This document shows, piece by piece, positions 53,878 through 63,480 of a stretch of 64,000 nt of DNA. Origin of the DNA: Mesostigma viride (taxonomy: Eukaryota; Streptophyta; Mesostigmatophyceae; Mesostigmatales; Mesostigmataceae); assembly GCA_009746045.1 (NCBI GenBank), contig RPFO01000003.1, positions 626,767 to 690,766 on the forward strand. Direction: 5' to 3'. The translations under genes were made by a program, and so were the position numbers. The stretch's first letter is position 1; each line of letters begins with the position of its first letter. The notes below the pieces were generated by a model, which made no database searches, was not told where the DNA came from, and worked only from the letters and a program-made list of their open reading frames with translations.

Positions 53878-54237
53878 ACTTAAGAATGTGTTTTCAGACA
53901 GGCAAGAAACCCTAAATCCCGGGAGAGACAACCTTATTAGATCTTATATCTGCGATGAAGGATTTCAAAACTGCGGCACTAAGTTCCGCAACGCAGCACT
54001 ACCCTAATAAGAACCTCTTTCGTGCTCCTTTGTATTCAGTACGCCACCATAGTTCACCATGCGAGCAGATTGTGGCATTGGAAATTGTTCGTTCATCTAG
54101 CAAGGCCAGGGCTGCCAGCAAGTTCCAAGACCATGCCAGCAGGATCACCGCCATCTCGACACTATATATTAGGGTATTTCGACCGCAACTGCCACATCAC
54201 CGGTCTGCAGCACAGCTGCCGTTGAAGCACGCCAATC
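53878..54237. promoter_or_regulatory. Intergenic region between divergent UGGT and tRNA units
   Basis: 360 bp separating the UGGT start codon and the first tRNA unit. Contains a TATATATT (54163-54170) about 68 bp before the tRNA 3' half, a possible pol III upstream element. No clear UGGT core promoter is seen. Confidence 0.4.
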
Positions 54238-54327
54238 ATCGAGTGGGATCTTCCCGCGTAGGTTCAAATCCTGCCAGCGTCGTTCATGCGGACGCTGTAT
54301 CCAAGTGGTTAAGGAGCTCGATTAGAA
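54238..54327 (+). tRNA. Candidate permuted tRNA-Ser(AGA), unit 1
   Basis: The 3' half comes first (54238-54282), then an 8-nt linker (TTCATGCG, 54283-54290), then the 5' half (54291-54327). Rejoined, they give an 82-nt type II tRNA. Acceptor stem GACGCTG/CAGCGTC with G73; D arm TCC/GGA with AAGTGGTTAA; anticodon stem CTCGA/TCGAG with loop TTAGAAA (anticodon AGA, serine); long variable arm GGGA-TCT-TCCC; T arm GTAGG/CCTGC with loop TTCAAAT. Both A-box-like (TATCCAAGTGG) and B-box (GGTTCAAATCC) sequences are present but in reversed order. A T6 run follows at 54335-54340. No 5' half lies upstream and no 3' half directly downstream. Confidence 0.8.
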
Positions 54328-54334
54328 TCAACCC

Positions 54335-54340
54335 TTTTTT
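54335..54340 (+). terminator. Pol III-type T6 terminator after permuted tRNA unit 1
   Basis: TTTTTT eight bases after the 5' half. If the two units were read as one ordinary intron-containing tRNA, this run would lie inside the intron and stop pol III. Confidence 0.65.
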
Positions 54341-54416
54341 ATGCACGATATGTTGTCACGCCGGCCACTTGGCTCCCCGAAGGAGGTGGTGTCCGGTAGT
54401 GACCACCTCACCAAAC

Positions 54417-54506
54417 ATCGAGTGGGATCTTCCCGCGTAGGTTCAAATCCTGCCAGCGTCGTGTCTGTGGACGCTGTATCCAAGTGGTTAAGGAGCTCGA
54501 TTAGAA
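54417..54506 (+). tRNA. Candidate permuted tRNA-Ser(AGA), unit 2
   Basis: Same architecture as unit 1: 3' half 54417-54461, linker TGTCTGTG (54462-54469, again 8 nt), 5' half 54470-54506. Both halves are identical to unit 1, while linker, leader and trailer differ. The leader ACCAAA (54410-54415) can pair with trailer TTTGGT (54518-54523), which would bring the two ends of the precursor together next to the anticodon stem, as permuted tRNA maturation requires. A T7 run follows. Confidence 0.8.
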
Positions 54507-54534
54507 ATTTAAATCATTTTGGTCTTTTTTTCCG

Positions 54535-54541
54535 CTGCGTC
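54535..54541 (+). terminator. Pol III-type T7 terminator after permuted tRNA unit 2
   Basis: TTTTTTT 28 bases after the 5' half of unit 2. Confidence 0.65.
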
Positions 54542-54983
54542 GTTGTTTCCTCTCGTTTTTTTTCCCGGGTAAATGGGTATTTTTTATTAACCAACAGGAA
54601 TATATCGTTACGTTAAGAGGTACCACGTATCCACCAGCTGGTTACCCACTGAGGGTAGCACAGGTCGGACAAATAACATAAATATAAATATATTTACCCA
54701 TATTTTATTTATAAATATGGGATATTTAATCCCCTAAATATTATTTGCTTCGTTCGCCTAACTTGGGGGGAAATATTTAAATATATTTATGACGGATCAG
54801 AATATTTATGACGGAAGTGCCTTAGGCGGAAAAATATTTAAATATATTTGTCCAGACGTCTCGTTCGCCGGTAAAATATTTAAATATATTTGCAGTGGAT
54901 TGGCCGTTGGGGCTAATTATTTAAATGTATTTAAATACTATTTAAATATCAGGTATTTATAAATGTATTTAAATGTATCAGTA

Positions 54984-55148
54984 TCAAAGAGACAACCAGC
55001 GCAGGCCAGAAATCGGGAGAATCCGGACCATGGTAGCTCGAGCCTGCCGTTATCTTTTCCGCGTTTTCGAGTCGTTCAGGATGATGAAGATGAATGGTGA
55101 TGGAAATGTGTATCCTTGTGCATTGAAATTATGGCTGGCTTACGTGTG
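54984..55148 (+). repeat. Interspersed repeat family R, copy 3 (full)
   Basis: Starts CAAAGAGACAACCAGCGCAG and ends CTGGCTTACGTG. Inverted full-length match to 10641-10800. Confidence 0.85.
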
Positions 55149-55801
55149 GAGCGACTAGATGACCTAGACGGTGGGGCCGGAAACAGCATGCTTGATCAGG
55201 GCGTGTGTTTCTAGCCTAACTGGCCGGGAGTGTCTAGTGGTGAGCACCATTGCTGCGATCGCTCTCCCACCATTTACGAGGAAATACCCGCAAATGGAAA
55301 ACCACTGAAAAGGTCTAGCTAGTCAGTCATCACGTTAGCCATGCCATGATTCCAAACATGTATATTTAAATATATTTAAACATTTAAATACATGCCTGTC
55401 CTAGTTGCGCCCTATCCGGAGCGCCCTTCCCCCTTTCCCGCCGTCCGTCATCCGCAGGCCGAAGCCCCTCCTATAACAGTCAGTCAGTCAGTTTGCTCTC
55501 GAAGCTTCATGACCAGCCTCCGTTGGAGTACTAAGTGAGACAACTAAACTGATTTACTAATTAAAGGGTATTTAAATATCAAGTAAACTAAATATATTTA
55601 TAAATATATTTGGTTTGCTTGATATTTATAAATATATTTAAATATATTTGCCTCGAAGGGCCCTTTGGCAGAATTTATTTAAATGTATTTGTCACGAAAG
55701 GCAGTTGCGCTGGAAAATATTTAAATATATTTGTCCAGAAGTCTCGTTCGCCGGAAAAACATTTAAATATATTTGCCTTGCTCCCCAGTTTGTGTGAAAA
55801 T

Positions 55802-55838
55802 CAAAGAGACAACCAGCGCAGGCCAGAAATCGGGAGAA
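55802..55838 (+). repeat. Interspersed repeat family R, terminal fragment
   Basis: Only the CAAAGAGACAACCAGCGCAG...AATCGGGAGAA edge is present, embedded in the AT-rich repeat field. Confidence 0.8.
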
Positions 55839-55949
55839 AATATTTAAATGTTATTGGACCTTGTTTTGGTACCTGCCAGAAGTATTTAAATGTTATTTAA
55901 ATATTATTTGTCCGACCTGTGGTGGAGGGTAGTGTCATAGGTGAAAGGT

Positions 55950-56235
55950 TTAGAAAGGAGCATTATGTGACCAGGGGAGCCAAGTGACACGCGTAAGGTC
56001 ACCGTGAGGAATGCAAGTAAACACCCTATTGCGTCCCAGGAGAGCATGGAAGAGCTCCAAGGGGCTGGGCCTGTCATTGTTGGGCCCGGGGTCCCACTCC
56101 TTGTATTGTTCTTGCGCCAAGAGCCAAGCGCGACGCATTGCTGAGTTCCAGAGGAAGATAAACCGCCTCACCACGGCGGCTTTGGTGTACTCGTGCCGCA
56201 CGGCTTTCAAAACCGTCTCGTTCCGGATACACCCC
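55950..56235 (-). pseudogene. Possible C-terminal tail of a decayed LINE ORF2
   Basis: The minus-strand frame encodes AVVRRFIFLWNSAMRRAWLL and later LFHALLGRNRVF. It lies on the far side of a nested insertion from the LINE remnant at 58380-60110 and in the same orientation, so it may be its continuation. No motif proves this. Confidence 0.4.
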
Positions 56236-56582
56236 CCCCCCTCATGTTTAAGATGGGGGTCTGGCCAACCCAGGGGTGCGGTCTTAAACCTAAAATCAAA
56301 TCCAGGGTTGACGATCTTAAACCTGAGGGGGCGCCGCGGTGCGGCGCGCCCCGCCGGAGCCCGCCATTTGATACATGAGTGGAAGTTAGTGCTTAGCGAA
56401 TGCACGTAATAAAAAAAATATATATATATCAATACGGATGCTCGTGGTCTGTACACTGGGCACTGGCCGGAACTTGGCACCTTTTTGTACCAACTTTAAG
56501 ACCGTTTTGCCCAAAACCAGCCCTGCGGTCTTAAACCTGAAATTTCAAAATCCATGGTCTCGTGATCTTAAACCTGAGAATC

Positions 56583-58290
56583 TTAACCCCTAAATGGTCT
56601 GGCTGCCGATTTTCCGCCTAAAACTGAGTTACAGCCGACACGTCGGCCCCTTCTCGGGGGACCAAATGCCGCGAAAACTATTGAGAATTAGGAAACGTTT
56701 AGCTGAGAAGATCGAAAGTTTATAATTTTCCTCACAGCATGGTACTAGGGTTTGCATACTTCTGACAAAGTTATAGAGGTGTTCTGGCCGGTCAAAGTAC
56801 AAGGGGTCAGGGTACTTTTTCACGTAGAACGTGCATTCCGGAAAACGACGACCTGGCCATGGCGGCTTGCGCACACGCATGGCATTTACGTTTTCGTTCG
56901 AATTTTCTGACCAAACTCAGGAAATTGATTTTATACGTCCTAAAGATGATACAGGCCAATTTTTGGTTCGCGGGAATGCCATTTGATAGGTGTCGGCAGC
57001 GTTCTTGCTGGAAAAAACTGCGATCAGGCCGGACGATAGAAACGTTGACAGCAATAACTTTCCGGCGTATTTTCAGGGATATATCGGTTTCTTTGTACTT
57101 TTTATGATGATTTTTAGTCGTAAACGTGCAAGGGTGGCCAGAAATCGTCGAATCTAGCGACCATGCTGCACAACTTTGGTGTGCCGAAATGCGCCATTTT
57201 GCGGCCACCGCCTGGGCCAAGGTAATGCCAGCCATGCCAGGTAAAGCTGAGTTATCGTTTTCTTGTCGATGTTTGACGTTTATATATACGTTCTAGCTTG
57301 TGTAGCACATTCTTTCTTCATTATTCATGCTCTTTCTTGACCATGGCCTGGCCCCTTCCTAAAACACCATTCTTAGATGCTTCCCTCAGTCAGTTGACCT
57401 GCCATAGTGTGATGGTGATAAGTTTTAGAGGCTGTATGGGTTTGAATACCTCCATATATGTTTGTTATACATTTCCCACACACATATTGCATGAGTGCGA
57501 GGCAGTTGGCTGGTCTCTGTGGCATCATCAAGCATGTACCCGGTGAGTAGAAGCTTCCCATTGTCAGCATGTGCCACCAGGTGTGCTGGCCATCACCTGG
57601 CAAGCTATAGCAGCTTAGGCCTAGTTTATCCTTGCTAGGGCAAGCTGAAATAGGCTTAAAATCACTAGTTTGTTGGTGGCTGCCTCCTAGAATGCAAGCC
57701 TTGCGTAGGGTATCCGTACCACGTTACCTACGTGCATGGACAAGGTGGCACCTGCACATAGGTGCCATGTAAGGGCAGTGTGATGATGCAGTTATGTTTC
57801 CCCATCATTGTGGAAGGGAAATGTATTGTGTGGCATGGTTGGGGGACATTTTTAGTAGGTATTAGTAGGTAGTATGCCCACCCCTACCCACTTGGTTGCT
57901 TTTTACCAACGGTACCCCTATGGGCTGTACTGGGTGTAACTGCTGGTATACCCACCCAAATGATGACCCCAATGGCTCAAACTGTTCAGCAACTAATTGT
58001 TTATCATCCCTGAAGTGGTAGATGCCTAGCTCTTACAACATAATTCAAAATGCACATTCTACCAAAAATGAAAACGCTCGTCTTGACCCCCCTGACTTTG
58101 ACGGCAGTTATACATGGCCTACCCTGCATATATGTAAGGTTGTGATATACCAACCCGAAGGGCAACTCATGGACATGCTTGGCCCCCAAGGACAGCCATT
58201 GGATATGGGTGGGTTGGATGGCATCTGGTTTGCAAAATTGTGAAGTTACAGCCGATGCATCGGCAGTATTTCTGCCCATTTAGGGGTTAA
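56583..58290. mobile_element. Candidate non-autonomous element with 15-bp inverted ends
   Basis: TTAACCCCTAAATGG at 56583-56597 is exactly inverted at 58276-58290. Both ends also hold a GTTACAGCCGA..C.TCGGC palindromic word in the same order. The 1708-bp interior has only chance ORFs. It interrupts the LINE remnant. GATCTTAAACCTGAG words at 56308 and 56562 suggest a further repeat at the left side. No target duplication is recognised. Confidence 0.5.
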
Positions 58291-58379
58291 ACGTCAAATT
58301 GGGGGGTGTAGTCCAGATCGCATATATAGCATAATATCAGTGCGTAGCCATACCCAGGCTAGTTGACTGTCGGACAACT

Positions 58380-60110
58380 CATCCCCTGGGGTCCCCGCCC
58401 TACCGAATATGATACAACGCACGTACGGATAGCGCTAATGTGGAATGTGGTAGCGCGGTCCATGCGGACCATACGTTAAACAACCATTGCCACACCCCGC
58501 TCACTTGGCAGTAGAGAAAGCGGTGCTCAATTGTTTCCGAGGGGAAGGTGCACAGGCATGTCGCATCGTGGTGAAACCGCGACTGCTGAGGGTCGCGTTT
58601 ACCCCGATTGCCCTGTGAAGTAAAAGATGTTGAATGTCGGTCGCTCTGCGGTCCACCAAGGGGTGATCGACCGCCAGGGTGATAAGTTTAATCCAACTGT
58701 ATCCAGGCCATTGAAAGCCCCATCGTGGGCGGCCAGGGTGGAGCTTATGGTTCTCGTGCAATAAGATGTCATAACCCCATTCTGCCGTGTACTCGTAAAG
58801 AAAGACATTTGCTGATCCTAGACATCCCCTTGTTCAGGGTCCAGCCAAATTCCAGGGGGTCCAATGATGGTAAAGTATCCAACCTCGTATTGCCTACGTG
58901 TAACCAAGTGATGGCCTCCGCCGGGGTCGTGGGGTCCGGCTGGAACATGCAGGACCTTGATACTAACCACGGGACCATCCGGATACGGTGACATTGGTGG
59001 GCTGGAAGACATACACATAATGTCGCCAACTGATTGAGGCAACCATTGCACCCTGGAAGGATGTCGGCCACTTGTACTTGGATTCCGGCCGGAGGTAACA
59101 CTCCCCGGACCAGACCTTTGCATGCACTGGGTGTGATCCCGTCTGGGTAAAAACTGATCCAATCACCCGGTTGGAGGGCCTTGCGTGGGGCCATCATCAG
59201 AGCATGCCATGTAGCTGGGACGGCATGGATGAGGGTGTTCCAAGCGTGTAGCGATGGCATGTTTTGCACCCAAGCACTTCAGTATATGCAAGTAACCGAT
59301 ATCTGTCCCCCTGCCAGGCGTAGAGATCGAGCACTCTCAGAACAGGGGGTGATGCGCACAGGAAGCCAGCACAATTAAGGGTTGTGCCCATGTAACGTGC
59401 CCAAGGGCTTCAATGCGCGCATTGTCCACAATCAAATCATTGAAATAAAGGATCTGTCGTGCATGCAACCTCCTCACGAGTCACTGGTGGGAAAAACGAG
59501 GCGCCCAGGTTTGAGCTTGTGATAACCTAACCATAGGCGCGCCCAGTACCAGGGGAGCCCCTTGTATATGATATCAGTGTGCAGCCAAGTACTCCAGCGT
59601 CAAGGTGCCATGATGTGCCATTCGCGTGCATGGCCGGTGTAAATAGCTGAGAGGGACTCCTTTGCCAACATGCAGCCAGGGTGCGTATTCACTTCCATGT
59701 ACACGCTGATCACTTGTTTAGCATACATCGACCACAATCGCCATTGTATGTTGTGTAGCCCTAGACCACCGTGCAACCATGACATAAAGGACATATCCCG
59801 CCTGATCCAGCCATGCCGGTACCGTGTGAGATATCAAACCTTTCTGTTTCCAAACAAAATTGCTGCCTATGCGTTGGATAAGCTGTATGGTATGATCGTT
59901 GGGAGGGTGTGCCAGACAGTAGTATAAAACCTTGGAGAACAAGAGTTCAATGGTTGACGATCAGTGATTTTCCTCGTAAGCTCATCCGTTGGACGCCACC
60001 CCACCGCCCTGCCGTGAGGAGCACTCCTGCAAGTTTGCCCACGTGGTTGGTTTCGTCATATAAAACGCACGATGTTCAGCCAAACGTCCCTCTGGCGTGC
60101 AGCCAATCGG
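58380..60110 (-). pseudogene. Decayed LINE ORF2: RT C-terminal region and zinc-binding RVT domain
   Basis: Read on the minus strand through several frameshifts and stops. RMSLRGKSLIVN (about 59945-59985) and IGSNFVWKQKGLISH (about 59830-59880) match the conserved post-RT ...LSLRGR.L..N... and ..FIW..... segments. GGLGLHNIQWRLWSMYAKQV follows (about 59710-59780). LLLHRAIGVNATLSSRGF and, in another frame, CTFPSETIEHRFLYCQVSGV (58495-58640) match the zf-RVT domain. The family differs from LINE A, which lacks this domain. Confidence 0.72.
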
Positions 60111-60749
60111 GCAGTTGTGCAAAAGATGGTGTTCACCTGGTTTGACCCATGTCAATGATGGAGCATGCAGTCATAACATTCACGTTTAATTGCACACCAA
60201 AGTCGGCCGTGAATATCACAAGCGCTCCGTCTTTCTATAAGACGCCCGAGACGCACATGCTGATATATTTTCCCGAAGCTAGCTAATTCACGCAGTATCA
60301 TGACGATCAAGCAAACGCTCCTCTACGCAACTCAGCAGCCCAGTGGCGGCTGCACTAAGCCCTGAAAATATGTCTGCAGCTCCGGCTGAAGCTTCGCCCT
60401 GAGCAGGCCCGGCAGGCAGCAGTGCCACTAGCTGTTTACTGCATGAGTGGTCGCCCAGGTCCCTCCCGGGCTTGCGTCGCCCGGAGCCCAAGCGCAGTCA
60501 CCCTGGCGAACCTACCTGGTCCGAGCGCGACTTTGACGTCGACAGGTTATTTTCAACCTTAATCTGACGCCGACCGACCCGGCTATTTTCGACAGCCCCC
60601 AATCAAGCTACTGGAGGCTGGCCGGCACGTGTTTTATGGGCCGCACGCCTCCGTTCTTGGCAGCCCTCAGAGCCAGCGAACTTGAAGCCAAGGCACGCCT
60701 CCGCAATGGAGTTGACGGCCGGTTTTCCCACCGCGGACCTGACCACGTC
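60111..60749. other. Unassigned region
   Basis: No coding pattern or repeat recognised, apart from CGCCTCCG..CTTGGCAGCCCTCAG-like GC-rich sequence near 60645. Confidence 0.35.
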
Positions 60750-60866
60750 TGCCCGGCTGGTCTCGTCCTCGCCCACTAGTTCAGCTCTGGCCGCTCTCTT
60801 CTCCCTCGAGGGAGAAGAAGAGAGCGGAGAGCTGAACTAGTGGGCGAGGACGAGACCAGCCGGGCA
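60750..60866. repeat. 117-bp near-perfect palindrome (arms about 58 nt)
   Basis: TGCCCGGCTGGTCTCGTCCT... is inverted on the right, ending CGAGACCAGCCGGGCA. The centre is CTCGAG (60806-60811), with no loop. The arms differ only by a 2-nt and a 3-nt indel near the centre. Same loopless design as 4252-4343 but unrelated sequence. Confidence 0.93.
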
Positions 60867-62400
60867 TCCTTCAGCGCGCTCTGCCGATCCCCTCCCCCTT
60901 GACCGAAGCCACCTTAATTCTGCACCATCCTGTATGTATATATATTAATGCCAGCGGGCCCCATGGTCGGCGCGGACCTGGACGTCATATTGGCGTCAGC
61001 GCTTGTCGGTGGCGCTGACTCGGGCCATGGCTGACATCATGCTCCGCCGTACGCGGGCTGATTTTGCGGTGCAGCAGGGCTATTAGGTTCCTCCCGTTAG
61101 GCGTTTCCATTGGTCTTATCGTAGTATAGAGCTATGACATGGCTCTGTATATAGGTTTATAGCTGGGCGTTTGCTTTGGTTTTGAGTGATTTCACTCTGC
61201 TGTAAGTAATTATATTTTTAATATATAATATTTTTAATATATGAAGGAGGCCATCGAGCAGCACGCACGTGACCCCCCTCGCTGCAGATGTGCCAGCTAG
61301 GCAGCCGTACGTGGGCAGCACGTAGTACGCTGGCTGCGCCGAGCTCGATCCCCCGCCGCGGGGGACCATCAGCTCCACTGGTGCCGGACCCCCGGGTGAC
61401 CATCTTCACCGCCACCTCCTGACCCTCCTCGCCTCCATGCAAGGCTCCAACTCAGTCACACCGCCACCACCGACATGCACCACCGACACCCTCACCATCC
61501 ACCCGAGCTCTCCGTGACACCGATGATCAAGCGCGCCTCGATCCAGGACAACGCCATCGGCCCATCGCCATCGAGTGCCTGCAAAACACCGCAGGCCTCG
61601 ATCACCGCCCAAGCGGTGAAGGATATTGCCGCCAAGCCATGCAGCCTCCGCTGGCCCAGCAGGCGATGCACCTCCCCCCCAGACCTGCATGGGCCCGGCG
61701 GGCGCCATGCTGCTGAACCACACCACCACCTGGCAGGCCACCTCTGCCAATTCGCAGCACAGCTCAAGCAACAGACGCTCGACCAGCTCCGCGAGGAGGC
61801 GGCCGTCGAGCTCATCCGGCGACAAGCGCAACTTAACGTCATCGTCAAGCACAGTCTTCGACCTGGTGGAAGATGAGAGCTCTGGACAAGAAGCTTGCAT
61901 AGGCGTTTGCGAACAAGATCCTTGCCCCCATATCAAGAAGGAGACAACCCATATGGTGGCCCTCATCAGTGCACTGGTGATCGAGCTCACTTAAGCTGGA
62001 GGCCCTCCGCTTTCCGGCCCAGCTCGCTGGGTAAGGCAGGACCACCCCCGCTGCAGCTCATCTTTGAGAACATGGCAGACATTAGCTTTCGTTCCTCAGA
62101 CGCCGCAATTAAGCGCCGGCTCGAGAGAACTCCCTACACTCTGGACGACGACTCAACCCTGCATGGCGCAGCAACAACGGCGAGTCGGCGACGGGAGCTA
62201 TGGCCGACCTACCTCCAGCTCCGGCCGGCAGACAGCGGCAGGGAAGAAGCCGGTATATATACTGGAGGCCGGCCGGCGGTCATCTACGTCGGCCACAAGC
62301 CCTGCATGGCAAGCACTGAACCCCGCTGCCCCAGCACCCTCGACCAGCAAACCCAGCCTAGGGGACTATAGCAGTAGTGTAGAATAGTAAGCTATAGGCT
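60867..62400. other. GC-rich region with open frames but no recognised gene
   Basis: 61250-62380 is GC-rich and has overlapping open frames of 100-190 codons on both strands (for example minus 61406-61990 and plus 61895-62371), none with recognised homology. Fragments such as QQTLDQLREEAAVELIRRQA (plus, about 61770-61830) look helical and protein-like. It may be a decayed transposon ORF or an unannotated gene with introns; I cannot choose. Confidence 0.35.
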
Positions 62401-62784
62401 TAGCCAACGTGGCCATAAGTACATGTATGCCTATGATGGGATCCGCACCAGATGCATTAGTAGTATTTAGTCTTGCTTTGCCCATGCAGAGTCTGCTGAG
62501 ATGCCATGCCCTAGCTATTGCCTAGCCACACTGATCATCTTCCACCCCATGTCCGCACGTACCCTAGCTGCTGGAATACATGGAGGCAGGTGCACCTAGC
62601 TAGTACACCCATGCAGAGTAGTAGGTGGCTGTTTACACCCCACACGTACCTGCAGGTTAATGAATTAATTACACCCCCCACCTGCAGGTTGTAGCCCAGA
62701 ATGACCATAGAAAAAACCATAGGCCCCCTTCTCAGGGCCTTGTGTTATATACCTATACTCCCAAAGGAGTTATATTCTTAATTA

Positions 62785-63445
62785 ATTAATCAATTCCCAT
62801 GTGAATTCTTAGGCACAGCAGGCGCCTGGTGGGTCTATAGCCGGGCACCTGGCCGCATAAATCAGGTAGAAACATCAGATCAATAGACAAGCTGGCACCA
62901 AGCACGCCCATGCAGCGGCCGGGCGTTTTGTCCTCACCTGGCATGCCCCAGGCCGCGTGCGGCCGGGCCGCCATCCATGACCAGACTTTCTGTGATCTGA
63001 GGCTAGGCATGGACATGTGCTCAGTACCCTAGACAGGGCGGGCTCACACGGCGCCGGGGCAGCCTCCTGGTTTGTCTGTAGTACATGGAGGCGCTGTGTA
63101 TGGAGGCAGATACATAGGTCTTTAGAGTCTTTGTATCAGTGCATTTGTAGCATAATAAGCTATGCGTCAGCCTACCTATGGTATTGCACTGGTTGTATTG
63201 CACTGGTTGTATTGCACCCACAGTGTTGCGCCCCGGCACCATGCCGTGGAGAGAGCGCTCTGTGGCCTGCCCACCTGCGGCAGTGAGAGAAGCTAGGGCG
63301 CCCTCCCTCCTTCTCGCTGTGTATATAGGGTTGAAGGTTCCTTTACTCTGTATTGGCACCCACGTGACGCAGTCACGTGCTTATTAATTAATTAATTAAT
63401 TAATTAATTAATTAATTAATTAATTAATTAATTAATTAATTAATT
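62785..63445 (+). mobile_element. LINE family A, 3'-end copy 6
   Basis: Diverged copy of 9640-9900 (GGCACAGCAGGCGCCTGG, CGGGCACCTGGCC, CCAGGCCGCG, GGACATGTGCT, GCAGCCTCCTGGTTTGTCTG). Unrelated sequence occupies 63100-63350, and the family end CACGTGACGCAGTCACGTG (63361-63379) runs into the TTAA tail. Confidence 0.75.
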
Positions 63446-63480
63446 AATTAATTAATTAATTAATTAATTAATTAATTAAT
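63382..63480. repeat. (TTAA)n tetranucleotide array
   Basis: About 24 TTAA units, an expanded version of the TTAATTAA tail at the end of other LINE A copies (for example 10105-10119). Confidence 0.95.

Larger units (their letters stand above)
54640..55925. repeat. AT-rich field of ATTTAAATATATTTG repeats
   Basis: The word ATTTAAATATATTTG recurs at least eight times (54774-54970, 55365-55390, 55565-55900), often separated by 20-40 nt of GC-richer sequence. One such spacer, CCAGA(C/A)GTCTCGTTCGCCGG, occurs twice (54852, 55735). The field also contains repeat family R copies. No gene is recognised. Confidence 0.8.

Noticed and set aside
53306-53338. Upstream extension of UGGT exon 2 ([10 protein letters not shown]) using the AG near 53339
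   Set aside because: It breaks the frame with exon 1; the CAACAG acceptor at 53306 restores both frame and family motif.
54328-54416. Ordinary tRNA-Ser gene with an 89-nt intron made from the 5' half of unit 1 and 3' half of unit 2
   Set aside because: It would leave an orphan 3' half upstream and an orphan 5' half downstream, and the intron would contain a T6 pol III terminator. Kept as the main alternative, not fully excluded.
61406-61990. 194-residue minus-strand ORF as a gene
   Set aside because: GC-rich sequence has open frames on both strands here and no protein pattern was recognised; reported only as an unassigned region.
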